A program made the translations under genes and the position numbers. Under the pieces are notes generated by a model, which was not told the origin of the DNA, made no database searches, and was given only the letters and a program-made list of their open reading frames with translations. DNA of 5,312 nucleotides from Candidatus Harrisonbacteria bacterium CG10_big_fil_rev_8_21_14_0_10_44_23 (GTDB lineage: Bacteria; Patescibacteriota; Minisyncoccia; UBA6257; 1-14-0-10-44-23). This document shows, piece after piece, positions 1 to 4,888 of this stretch. The DNA is taken from assembly GCA_002773475.1 (NCBI GenBank), contig PFBB01000024.1, forward strand, positions 759-6,070. Direction: 5' to 3'. Every line of letters starts with the position of its first letter. The stretch's first letter is position 1.

Positions 1-125
1 ACAATGCCCGCGTTTACCAACGCCGTTCTGCTCCGCGAAACTTCGCATAACAGCATTTATCTAAAATTTGCTTCCAAAAACTCCGTTTTTGTAGCAAACT
101 TTAGATTAAACGCGGGCATTATCGG
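1..125 (+). other. Degenerate attC-like recombination site (left cassette boundary, probably cut by window edge)
   Basis: This is a long imperfect palindrome. A perfect 14-bp outer stem pairs 3-16 with 107-120. Inside it are stem 60-72/93-105 (one G-T pair) and stem 75-81/85-91 with a 3-base loop. The layout matches an integron attC site: outer arms, a variable folded centre, and a core cross-over triplet at the right end. The window starts with AC-A directly before the left arm, which suits an AAC core cut off by the edge. The right core reads ATTATCGG (118-125) instead of the expected G-TT form, so the site may be decayed. It shares GCGAAACTT (35-43) with the right-hand site (745-753). The palindrome is directly visible; the attC identity is inference. 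Confidence 0.42.
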
Positions 126-769
126 AAATAATTTTTTATCACTTAAACTAATATCATGAATAACCAACAAGATTTAACAATTTTATTAAAGGATACAGTT
201 CTTAATATTAGAGTCGCAATATTATTAGAAACAATTAGTGGATTTGTTTTTGAGAAATCAAAAGATGGATATATGTTTTTATTGGGCGGAAGAGTCAAAT
301 TAAATGAAACAACTCAAGAAGCAGCTTCAAGAGAAATGTTTGAAGAATTGAAATTGGAAAATATAGATACTGAGATGGTTGCAGTTATCGAGAATTTTTT
401 TCCAACAACTGGTAATAAAAATATCCACGAAATTAACTTTGTTTATAAAGCAACTCTTCCGCAACCAATTGATTTGAGTATCTTTACATCAGATAATAGC
501 AATGTCGGATATTGTTATATTAAAGCAGATGATTTCAGCAAGCATGATATTAGACCAAAGGTTATTAAAGAATTTCTCAAAAACAAAAAATCATTTGTAC
601 ATCTAATAAATTGCGAATAAAAAAATTACATCCGATAACAGCGTGTATGAGGTTCAAGAAAAAGTGCGTAAATAATTTTAAAAGGTTACACTTTTTCTTT
701 CACTCAAATTTCGCATCCTCTATTATAAAATAATAAGGAAGTCGGCGAAACTTTTCATACACGCAAACG
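119..769 (+). mobile_element. Integron-type gene cassette carrying a Nudix hydrolase gene
   Basis: The proposed 651-bp cassette runs from the T after the left cross-over point to the G of the right GTT core. It holds one plus-strand gene and ends in its own attC, the standard cassette layout. Its first seven bases, TTATCGG (119-125), are the exact reverse complement of CCGATAA (632-638), the outer left end of the terminal attC. In integrons the two ends of a cassette rejoin on excision to rebuild a folded attC, so this complementarity is expected of a genuine cassette and is not expected by chance. The cassette is much more AT-rich than the genes to its right. No integrase gene or attI site is visible, so this may be an isolated cassette or the last member of an array continuing to the left. 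Confidence 0.52.
156..620 (+). CDS. Nudix hydrolase, 154 aa, cassette-borne
   Basis: The Nudix family hydrolyses nucleoside-diphosphate-linked compounds in the cytoplasm with Mg2+ or Mn2+ held by the Nudix box. The box is clear at residues 45-67: Gly45, five residues, Glu51, seven residues, Arg59-Glu60, then Met-Phe-Glu63-Glu64-Leu-Lys66-Leu67. All the acidic metal ligands are present. The usual glycine near the end of the box is Lys66, a tolerated but uncommon change. The strand before it (FVFEKSKDGYMFLLGG) is the normal core of the fold. The length suits a single-domain member, and the substrate cannot be read from the sequence. The ATG has no Shine-Dalgarno and lies 37 bases inside the cassette; no promoter is obvious, so expression may depend on outside transcription. 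Codons are strongly A/T-ending, unlike the neighbouring genes, which suggests acquisition from elsewhere. Confidence 0.9.
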   Translation: MNNQQDLTILLKDTVLNIRVAILLETISGFVFEKSKDGYMFLLGGRVKLNETTQEAASREMFEELKLENIDTEMVAVIENFFPTTGNKNIHEINFVYKATLPQPIDLSIFTSDNSNVGYCYIKADDFSKHDIRPKVIKEFLKNKKSFVHLINCE

Positions 770-775
770 TTGTGC
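632..775 (+). other. attC-like site closing the Nudix cassette
   Basis: Arms in order: R'' CCGATAAC (632-639), a single A spacer, L'' GCGTGTATGA (641-650), a folded centre, L' TCATACACGC (755-764), spacer AAAC, and R' GTTGTGC (769-775). L'' and L' are perfect 10-bp complements. The AAC and GTT cores sit outside them with unequal spacers, as attC sites have. The centre forms stems 658-666/689-697 (9 bp, perfect) and 709-714/745-750. The total of 144 bp is at the long end for attC, similar to Vibrio-type repeats. R' matches the GTTRRRY consensus at all but one base; R'' keeps only the AAC core and one further position. Cross-over would be between G769 and T770. Confidence 0.6.
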
Positions 776-882
776 AAAATTTCGCTCCGCTCATTTTGCC
801 GATATCTTTTCCCAAAATCAGGCCTTCTTAGAAAAAAGCGGCTTCAAGAAAAAGGACCAACTCTTAGTTTTCTCAGGAAAAT
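776..882. other. Intergenic stretch between cassette and minus-strand gene
   Basis: A small hairpin, GCAAAAT (774-780) with ATTTTGC (793-799), directly follows the attC core. The rest, down to the stop of the minus-strand gene at 883, has no open frame of note and no clear terminator. If 770 begins another cassette, its own attC would be expected to open with GCACAAC; none was seen to the right, so this is more likely the array end joined to chromosome. Confidence 0.4.
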
Positions 883-1344
883 TTACCCCTTCGCTCCAGC
901 GCCATCCACAGGACTAACGCTAAAGGTGCTTCTGATATGAGCCCCACCCTCTAAGGTAAGGGGAGGATCGTTCTCATCGAAAATACCGTTGCCGTTATCT
1001 CGATGTAAAACTACTTCATACTCTTGTCCACCCACCATTTCCATCAATACCTGTACATTCTCATGCGCCCCTGCCTTTAGGAAGGAGCTGTTTCCCACAA
1101 TCGGCCCCACACTGCCATCTACCACAGCTCGCACCACCGCATAACCATCGACCGGCATCACCACCTGGTCAATATTCAAGCTCAGTTGGTCGGAGCTAGG
1201 CTCTCCTAAGATAGTTATCGATCCGTCTAGCACAGTACCATCATCTGTTGCCCCGCCGTCTCTAGTCGCAAAAAAACGGCTCACCGCAAAAATCAGTAAA
1301 GCAATAATAAGAAGAGCTATTATTACATTCCAAATATATTTCAT
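883..1344 (-). CDS. Membrane-anchored extracellular protein with DUF7282-like domain, 153 aa
   Basis: Residues 4-22 form one strong hydrophobic helix after MKYIWN, with no lipobox, so the protein is probably held in the cytoplasmic membrane with the rest outside. A polar Gly/Asp/Thr linker (28-42) leads to a small beta-rich domain (about 43-145). Visible blocks are VVMPVDGYAVVRAV (61-74), the segment LKAGAHENVQVLM (89-101) and HRDNGNGIFDENDPPL (114-129). The order (Val/Gly strand, 'ylkaGtHeNV', then an HxDxNGNGxFD acidic loop) resembles DUF7282-type domains, known to me mainly from archaeal surface proteins; the acidic loop could bind calcium. That family link is from memory of motifs and is moderate. 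The ATG at 1344 is the first start giving the membrane helix at the N-terminus, with no Shine-Dalgarno. It lies downstream of the terminator of the next operon, so it is probably transcribed alone. Confidence 0.8.
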   Translation of the reverse strand: MKYIWNVIIALLIIALLIFAVSRFFATRDGGATDDGTVLDGSITILGEPSSDQLSLNIDQVVMPVDGYAVVRAVVDGSVGPIVGNSSFLKAGAHENVQVLMEMVGGQEYEVVLHRDNGNGIFDENDPPLTLEGGAHIRSTFSVSPVDGAGAKG

Positions 1345-1401
1345 AGTTTTATTGGTTATTACGCAAAATAGCTGACGTTTTAACCTCTACAAAATGACTA
1401 A

Positions 1402-1419
1402 GGCGCCCCGAGGGGCGCC
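1402..1419 (-). terminator. GC-rich terminator hairpin after the three-gene minus operon
   Basis: A perfect 8-bp inverted repeat, GGCGCCCC/GGGGCGCC with a 2-base centre, starts one base beyond the TAG stop (1423-1421) of the last operon gene. Read on the minus strand it is followed by TTAGTCATTTT, a broken T-tract. Position and stability support a terminator; the imperfect T-run lowers certainty. Confidence 0.55.
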
Positions 1420-1420
1420 C

Positions 1421-1696
1421 CTAGGCGAAAGGAAACTTGTGTTGGGCTTTTTTCATCGCCTCAAGACGTTTCCTTTTTTGGATCCTTTCCGACTTTCTCT
1501 GATTAGCCAAGCGCATTGCTCGGCCATGCAGAGCGTTTACCACGGAAGGATGTTGGGTTTTCGCTACTCTTCCAGCGGCGGTCATTACCGCGGTGCGCCA
1601 ATCTAAGTCATCTCCGCGTTTTCTTGCCGCTCCATAAAGGCGTGCGGCAATCCGGAGGACCCTATCGAGCGCCGGATCGTGACGGGGCTGGGCCAT
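1421..1696 (-). CDS. Small basic helical protein of unknown function, 91 aa (third gene of trio)
   Basis: The family is not recognised. The protein is almost wholly helical in character and strongly basic at the C-terminus (residues 62-84 are rich in Arg and Lys), so nucleic-acid binding is possible but unproven. Helix 1 (9-26) is followed by the block D30-L-D-W-R-T-A36-V37 ... A45-K46, which aligns column for column with blocks in the two upstream genes of the operon. The ATG abuts the TAG stop of the preceding gene (TAG at 1699-1697, ATG at 1696-1694), and a GAGG sits about eight bases upstream, so translation is probably coupled. There is no signal peptide or membrane segment. The terminator follows directly after the stop. 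Confidence 0.68.
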   Translation of the reverse strand: MAQPRHDPALDRVLRIAARLYGAARKRGDDLDWRTAVMTAAGRVAKTQHPSVVNALHGRAMRLANQRKSERIQKRKRLEAMKKAQHKFPFA

Positions 1697-1957
1697 CTAT
1701 AAGCCCTCGCTTTCATCTTCTCTCAATTTTCGCCTTAATCTCCTTTCAAGGTTTCTCTGAGCAACGCGTTTCAAGAAGGTCTTCTCCACCAGTCGCAACT
1801 CCTCGTCTCTCGCCATTTTGCCAACCACTCCAGCAACCGCTTCTTCTACGGATACAGGATAGCCCGCATCTTGAGAGGCAAGCAAGAGCTTCTCTGCCTC
1901 GTTAACACAAGACAGAAGGCGATTTGCCTTCGGAACGAATTTATTTTTACTCTTCAC
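1697..1957 (-). CDS. Small helical protein of unknown function, 86 aa, GTG start (second gene of trio)
   Basis: The frame is open up to a GTG at 2032, but the better start is the GTG at 1957-1955, which has AAGGAGGG four bases upstream. From it the shared operon motif falls at residues 34-52 (P34-V-S-V-E-E-A40-V41 ... A49-R50), close to its position in the two partner proteins; from 2032 it would be shifted by 25 residues and preceded by an odd Phe/Leu-rich stretch encoded by T-tracts. The C-terminal third (60-82) is very rich in Arg, Lys and Glu and probably one long charged helix. No family is recognised and no membrane segment remains with the short start. The next gene begins on the base after its stop. 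Confidence 0.66.
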   Translation of the reverse strand: MKSKNKFVPKANRLLSCVNEAEKLLLASQDAGYPVSVEEAVAGVVGKMARDEELRLVEKTFLKRVAQRNLERRLRRKLREDESEGL

Positions 1958-1961
1958 GTCA

Positions 1962-1969
1962 CCCTCCTT
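1962..1969 (-). promoter_or_regulatory. Strong Shine-Dalgarno deciding the GTG start at 1957
   Basis: Read on the minus strand the sequence is AAGGAGGG-TGAC-GTG, close to ideal in match and spacing. Most other genes here lack such a site, which makes it a strong reason to prefer the 1957 start. Confidence 0.7.
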
Positions 1970-2051
1970 CAAAGACGAACCATCAAGATTAAAGCAAAAA
2001 AACAAAAAAAGCGCCACACCAAGCACCCTCACGACTCACTACTCACTACTC
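1970..2051 (-). other. Gap between first and second minus-operon genes: heptamer repeat and T-tracts
   Basis: With the corrected start there are 88 bases between these genes. They hold a tandem heptamer, ACTCACT x2.5 on the plus strand (2034-2051), which on the minus strand yields successive TAG and TGA triplets at the end of the first gene. A weak hairpin (GTGC 2026-2023 with GCGC 2014-2011) follows, then two runs of seven T on the minus strand (2010-2004 and 2002-1996). It could act as a leaky terminator or attenuator; the stem is too weak to be sure. Confidence 0.3.
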
Positions 2052-2369
2052 CCGATCTCCCCTCGGCAAGCTTCTCTCTATCGAGCCCCAGTCTTCGTAG
2101 TCCTTATATCTATCCGCTATAGGCGTTTCAGTCTTTTCCTGTTTTTCGCCATCCATCCTTCCCAGCACTGCTGCAATATATTTATTCTTAATATCGGCTT
2201 CTCGCGCCCCCATATCCAAAATTTCTTCTCTAGCAAAACTCACCCAAGCATGATTTACCGCTTGAGCGGGGGTTAAATCCTTTTGTCGCTTTGCTATCTC
2301 CACCATTCGAGCGACGATCTCTTCGTCTAACCCAATCTCTGCTTTTTTAAATAGATTTTCTTCAATCAT
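2046..2369 (-). CDS. Small acidic-tailed helical protein of unknown function, 107 aa (first gene of trio)
   Basis: The family is not recognised. Helix 1 (residues 13-29, LDEEIVARMVEIAKRQK) is followed by D31-L-T-P-A-Q-A37-V38 ... A47-R48, the block shared with the next two genes, and a third helix (about 56-72). The C-terminal 35 residues are charged, apparently disordered, and contain DRYKDYEDW. The protein appears soluble and cytoplasmic. The ATG at 2369 is the first start and has no Shine-Dalgarno. TTGACG on the minus strand (2413-2408) could be a -35 box, but no good -10 lies at the right distance. The gene heads the operon and its upstream side faces a divergent gene. Confidence 0.68.
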   Translation of the reverse strand: MIEENLFKKAEIGLDEEIVARMVEIAKRQKDLTPAQAVNHAWVSFAREEILDMGAREADIKNKYIAAVLGRMDGEKQEKTETPIADRYKDYEDWGSIERSLPRGDRE

Positions 2370-2425
2370 ATGGAAAGGATAACACAGAAAGAGATGCTAG
2401 TTTAATACGTCAAAGGCAATGCGAG

Positions 2426-2470
2426 AAAAACCCCGCGAGCCAAGCAAGCCTTGCTTCCGACGGGGTTTTT
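2426..2470. terminator. Bidirectional terminator-type hairpin in a divergent intergenic region
   Basis: AAAAACCCCG (2426-2435) pairs perfectly with CGGGGTTTTT (2461-2470), and an inner stem AAGCAA (2442-2447)/TTGCTT (2451-2456) continues it. The A-stem-T layout gives a T-run in both directions, the form of a two-way intrinsic terminator. It lies between genes that point away from each other, where no gene end needs it. Confidence 0.65.
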
Positions 2471-2484
2471 CCGCTCTCACCAAG

Positions 2485-2512
2485 TTGCTCATAAGGAATT
2501 CTTTGCTATAGT
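2485..2512 (+). promoter_or_regulatory. Candidate sigma-70 promoter with extended -10 for the secreted coiled-coil gene
   Basis: TTGCTC (2485-2490), a 16-base spacer, then TATAGT (2507-2512) preceded by TGC, which makes an extended -10. Transcription would begin near 2519, leaving a leader of about 28 bases without a Shine-Dalgarno before the ATG at 2547. Confidence 0.45.
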
Positions 2513-2546
2513 TAATATACAAAATTAGTATTAAATAAAACACAAT

Positions 2547-3482
2547 ATGAGAAAGCTAGTTTCATTATTCACTTTATTCTCTCTTCTTCTCACCCCGATT
2601 GCAATGGCTTCACAGGGTGGCGATGACGCTGATTCCACCGACGACTCAACCGAGGTGGAGGTAGAGGTTGAAGACCAAGATGCCACAACCACCGACGACT
2701 CAAGTGACAGCGAAGACGAAGAAGATAGTGGCTCAGAGGTAAAAGTTGAAACTCGAGAACGAGTCAAGGCGAATAGTGCTGGTGCAACAGAAATTCGTAC
2801 CAGAATAGAGGAAGCAGTTCAAGCTCGTCAAGAAGAAATGAAGAGCGTCTTTGAGGAGCGCCGAGTGCAATTTGAGGAAGCAGTGCAAGCTCGTCGAGAG
2901 GCCTTTGAGGGCGACAGGGAAGAAGCCAAGCAGGAGCTAGAAAGAATCCGCTCCGAATTTAAACAAAAGCTAGAAGATGGCCGAGAGGAGGCAAAGCAAA
3001 AAATGGAACAAGCTCGAGAAGAATTTAAGAATCGCATCCAAGAATTCTCCCAAGAAAGACAAGACAAGATGAATAGCATCTTCACCCGTTTAGATGAGGT
3101 CAACGCAAAAGTCGTTGCCAATCTTTCTGAAAGCTTAGAAAAACTAGCTGCCATTCTAGAAAATGTAAATGACAAAATCGACACATTAGAGGCTGATGGT
3201 ATCGATGTTTCCGATCTAGTCACAGCTAGCACACAAGCTCAAGCATCAATAGATGCTGCGCAAACTGCTTTAGCCGAGCAAGCGGCAAAGACTTATGACA
3301 TTGATATCGAAAACGAAGAAGACGCCAAAGAAGCTGCCAAAGTATCTCGGGATGAATTGCGTGCCGATCTTGACGCAGTTGCCAGGTTTATTAAAAGCGC
3401 TCGAGAAGACGTAAGAACTGTTGCCTCAGATTTAGCAGACTATACTGACACCGATGATGACGCGGATTCAATCGACACCTAA
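2547..3482 (+). CDS. Secreted acidic coiled-coil protein with hendecad repeats, 311 aa
   Basis: A signal peptide covers residues 1-21, with a likely cut after Ala-Met-Ala21. Residues 22-66 are a Ser/Thr/Asp/Glu linker, highly acidic and probably disordered. Residues 84-182 form nine back-to-back 11-residue units with a hydrophobic residue at unit position 4 in all nine (Ile87, Met98, Phe109, Phe120, Leu131, Leu142, Met153, Ile164, Met175). Paired units recur at 22 residues: EEAVQAR at 88 and 110, REEAKQ at 124 and 146. A second helical segment (about 183-215) and a third (258-298) follow, then an acidic tail. There is no sortase motif, lipobox or C-terminal membrane anchor, so it is likely secreted or loosely held at the envelope. 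Such 11-residue periodicity gives a straight coiled coil or a long amphipathic helix. Similar acidic secreted coils are common in Patescibacteria, but no function is assigned. The small membrane gene 47 bases downstream is probably co-transcribed. Confidence 0.85.
   Translation: MRKLVSLFTLFSLLLTPIAMASQGGDDADSTDDSTEVEVEVEDQDATTTDDSSDSEDEEDSGSEVKVETRERVKANSAGATEIRTRIEEAVQARQEEMKSVFEERRVQFEEAVQARREAFEGDREEAKQELERIRSEFKQKLEDGREEAKQKMEQAREEFKNRIQEFSQERQDKMNSIFTRLDEVNAKVVANLSESLEKLAAILENVNDKIDTLEADGIDVSDLVTASTQAQASIDAAQTALAEQAAKTYDIDIENEEDAKEAAKVSRDELRADLDAVARFIKSAREDVRTVASDLADYTDTDDDADSIDT
2796..3092 (+). repeat. Nine tandem 33-bp (11-residue) degenerate repeats inside the coiled-coil gene
   Basis: The units encode residues 84-182 in exact 11-residue register with no insertions. 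Conservation is mainly at protein level: position 4 is hydrophobic nine times of nine, and most other positions are Glu, Gln, Arg or Lys. At DNA level only the 66-bp paired copies stay similar, for example GAGGAAGCAGT near 2809 and 2875. Confidence 0.7.
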
Positions 3483-3529
3483 GCTTAATCTTTGGTAAAA
3501 TTAATTAGTAAAAATTAAAAAAATTAATA

Positions 3530-3730
3530 ATGAAAAAAGCATTAATCGTCTTGGTGCTAATAGTCATAATCGTTCTTGCCATTTGGTGGCTCGGAAAAGG
3601 GGACACCGCCCAAGAACTCGACAACACACCAATCGACACGGTTGAAAACGACACTGCTTTTGATAGGCTAGACGAAACAGCCATCGATGCAGAGTTTGAT
3701 GCCCTAGATGCCGAGATTGAGGCACTCTAA
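3530..3730 (+). CDS. Small single-pass membrane protein with acidic tail, 66 aa
   Basis: MKK is followed by one hydrophobic helix (residues 4-21, ending WWLG). The remaining 45 residues are acidic: 14 Asp or Glu in the last 31, with a recurring Phe/Leu-Asp-x-Leu-Asp pattern (FDRLDE, FDALDA). There is no lipobox, so it is probably an inner-membrane anchor with the acidic tail outside. It follows the secreted coiled-coil gene by 47 AT-rich bases and is followed by a terminator, so the two probably form one unit and may act together at the envelope; that is inference. A possible extended -10 (TGGTAAAAT, 3493-3501) could give it extra transcription. It has no Shine-Dalgarno and no known family. 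Confidence 0.72.
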   Translation: MKKALIVLVLIVIIVLAIWWLGKGDTAQELDNTPIDTVENDTAFDRLDETAIDAEFDALDAEIEAL

Positions 3731-3745
3731 CATGCAACTACAAAG

Positions 3746-3773
3746 GTCCTCGCTTTTGCGGGGATTTTTGTTT
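3746..3773 (+). terminator. Intrinsic terminator after the coiled-coil/membrane protein pair
   Basis: The 8-bp stem GTCCTCGC (3746-3753)/GCGGGGAT (3758-3765), with two G-T pairs and a TTTT loop, is followed by a T-rich tail (3765-3773). It sits 15 bases after the stop at 3730. Confidence 0.75.
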
Positions 3774-3851
3774 ACCATAAAAGCAACAACGGGGAGGTTT
3801 AGTCAGCCAAATTCGTAGATAATTTTAGCTAATGTACTATTTACTAACGAG

Positions 3852-4793
3852 ATGAAAGGATTCTGGGATAAATTAGCTAAGCCAATTAGCGCTCTAGCAC
3901 CGATGGCCAACGTCACCGACGCAGCTTTTCGCCGGATGCTTTTAAAATACGGCCGGCCAGATGTCTTTTGGACAGAGTTTGTTTCGGTTGAGGCCCTTTT
4001 ATCAAAAAAGGGGAGAAGGGCCGCACTTCAAGATTTAAAATTTTCCAAAAAGGAAAAACCCATCGTTGCCCAAATATTTGGTTCAAAACCAGAGCAATTT
4101 ACTCAAGCCGCGAAAATAATAAAAAAGCTTGGATTTAGCGGCATAGACATCAACATGGGATGCCCCGATCGCAGTATTGAAAAATCGGGAGCTGGCGCCG
4201 CTTTAATAAAAAACTCTGACTTAGCTAAACAAATAATTTTAGCCACAAAAAAAGGGGCGGGCAACCTGCCTGTCTCGGTAAAAACTCGCACCGGCTACAA
4301 CTCGGATGTGCTCGAGGAGTGGGTGGCCAATCTAGCCGAGGGGCGCCCAGCGGCAATTATTTTGCACCTCCGCACTCGAAAAGAAATGTCCAAAGTTCCC
4401 GCCCGTTGGGACGACATTCTGCGAGCAAAAAAAGTTTTAGAAGAGATTCCAGAAAATGAGCGCCCCTTACTTCTCGGCAACGGCGACATCAACTCGATAG
4501 AAGAGGGGATAGAAAAATGTAAACAATATGGAATTGACGGATTCATGGTCGGCCGAGGACTTTTTGATAATTTTAAGTTGTTTTCCGGAAAAGAGCCCAC
4601 TCAATCTGAAAGAATAAAGATATTGCTCGAGCACGCCAAGATTTTCAATAAGACGTTTGGAAAGAATAAAAACTTTGATCATATGAAAAAGTTTGTAAAA
4701 GCATATATTCACGGATTTGATGGAGCGAAAGAGATGAGAGCGAGGCTGATGGGGGCCAAAGGGTATAAAGAATTTAAAAAATTGCTCAAATAA
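3852..4793 (+). CDS. dus: tRNA-dihydrouridine synthase (Dus family), 313 aa
   Basis: The enzyme reduces uridine to dihydrouridine in the D-loop of tRNA, using FMN and NADPH in the cytoplasm. An FMN-binding TIM barrel covers residues 12-240. It shows APMANVTDAAFR (16-27), TEFVSVEAL (41-49), VAQIFGSKPEQF (72-83) and DINMGCP (99-105) with catalytic Cys104. It also has VKTRTGY (143-149, Lys144 and Arg146), His172 in LHLRTR, and the phosphate-binding LGNGDI (208-213) and VGRGLF (233-238). The C-terminal helical tRNA-binding part follows (277-313, FDHMKKFVKAYIHGFDGA). All key residues are intact and the length is normal. The DusB-like subtype is likely but was not resolved. The block after His172 (KEMSKVPARW) is shorter and more divergent than in standard Dus proteins. 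The ATG gives a normal N-terminus; a possible GATAAT -10 lies at 3818-3823. It is probably a stand-alone housekeeping gene, and no terminator of its own was found. Confidence 0.95.
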   Translation: MKGFWDKLAKPISALAPMANVTDAAFRRMLLKYGRPDVFWTEFVSVEALLSKKGRRAALQDLKFSKKEKPIVAQIFGSKPEQFTQAAKIIKKLGFSGIDINMGCPDRSIEKSGAGAALIKNSDLAKQIILATKKGAGNLPVSVKTRTGYNSDVLEEWVANLAEGRPAAIILHLRTRKEMSKVPARWDDILRAKKVLEEIPENERPLLLGNGDINSIEEGIEKCKQYGIDGFMVGRGLFDNFKLFSGKEPTQSERIKILLEHAKIFNKTFGKNKNFDHMKKFVKAYIHGFDGAKEMRARLMGAKGYKEFKKLLK

Positions 4794-4822
4794 AGCAAAG
4801 ACCAGAAACAGCTGAGGGCTAT

Positions 4823-4850
4823 TTGACATAATTAGGGGATTATTTAAACT
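4823..4850 (+). promoter_or_regulatory. Candidate promoter for the Cys-rich lipoprotein-like gene
   Basis: A perfect -35 TTGACA (4823-4828) is followed after 16 bases by TAAACT (4845-4850), four of six to the -10 consensus. It lies in the AT-rich stretch after dus. Transcription would begin near 4857, just before the 5' hairpin. Confidence 0.45.
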
Positions 4851-4858
4851 GACCATAA

Positions 4859-4876
4859 AGTCTGCGAGTGCAGACT
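4859..4876 (+). promoter_or_regulatory. 5' leader hairpin abutting the Shine-Dalgarno
   Basis: AGTCTGC (4859-4865), loop GAGT, GCAGACT (4870-4876) form a perfect 7-bp stem at the very start of the predicted mRNA. GAGGAG begins on the next base. It could stabilise the 5' end or keep the ribosome site free. Its GTCTGC/GCAGAC stem recurs in the terminator of the same gene (5196-5201 and 5207-5212). Confidence 0.55.
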
Positions 4877-4882
4877 GAGGAG
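4877..4882 (+). promoter_or_regulatory. Shine-Dalgarno GAGGAG selecting the GTG start at 4889
   Basis: GAGGAG, a six-base spacer, then GTG at 4889. This is better than the in-frame GTG at 4868, which lies inside the leader hairpin with no ribosome site before it. Confidence 0.7.
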
Positions 4883-4888
4883 AGAACG

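Noticed and set aside
770..882. A second cassette beginning at the right attC
   Set aside because: No matching GCACAAC-type attC end was seen downstream, and the next gene runs in the opposite direction.
2034..2051. Short tandem heptamer considered as a CRISPR or iteron array
   Set aside because: Only two and a half copies without spacers; too small for either.
1394..2122. Open frames on the plus strand opposite the three minus-strand genes
   Set aside because: They overlap better-supported minus-strand genes that are tightly spaced, have ribosome sites and share a motif; the plus translations are low-complexity and rich in Ser, Pro, Arg and Leu.
2531..3232. Ser-rich open frames on the minus strand opposite the coiled-coil gene
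   Set aside because: They are the complement of Glu/Asp/Lys-rich codons, which produces Ser/Phe/Leu-rich antisense frames; the plus gene has a signal peptide and clear repeats.
4103..4856. Minus-strand open frames opposite dus
   Set aside because: The dus frame carries all family motifs over its full length, so these are antisense shadows.
4868..4888. Upstream in-frame GTG start for the lipoprotein-like gene
   Set aside because: It lies in the leader hairpin, has no ribosome site, and would add seven polar residues before a normal signal peptide.
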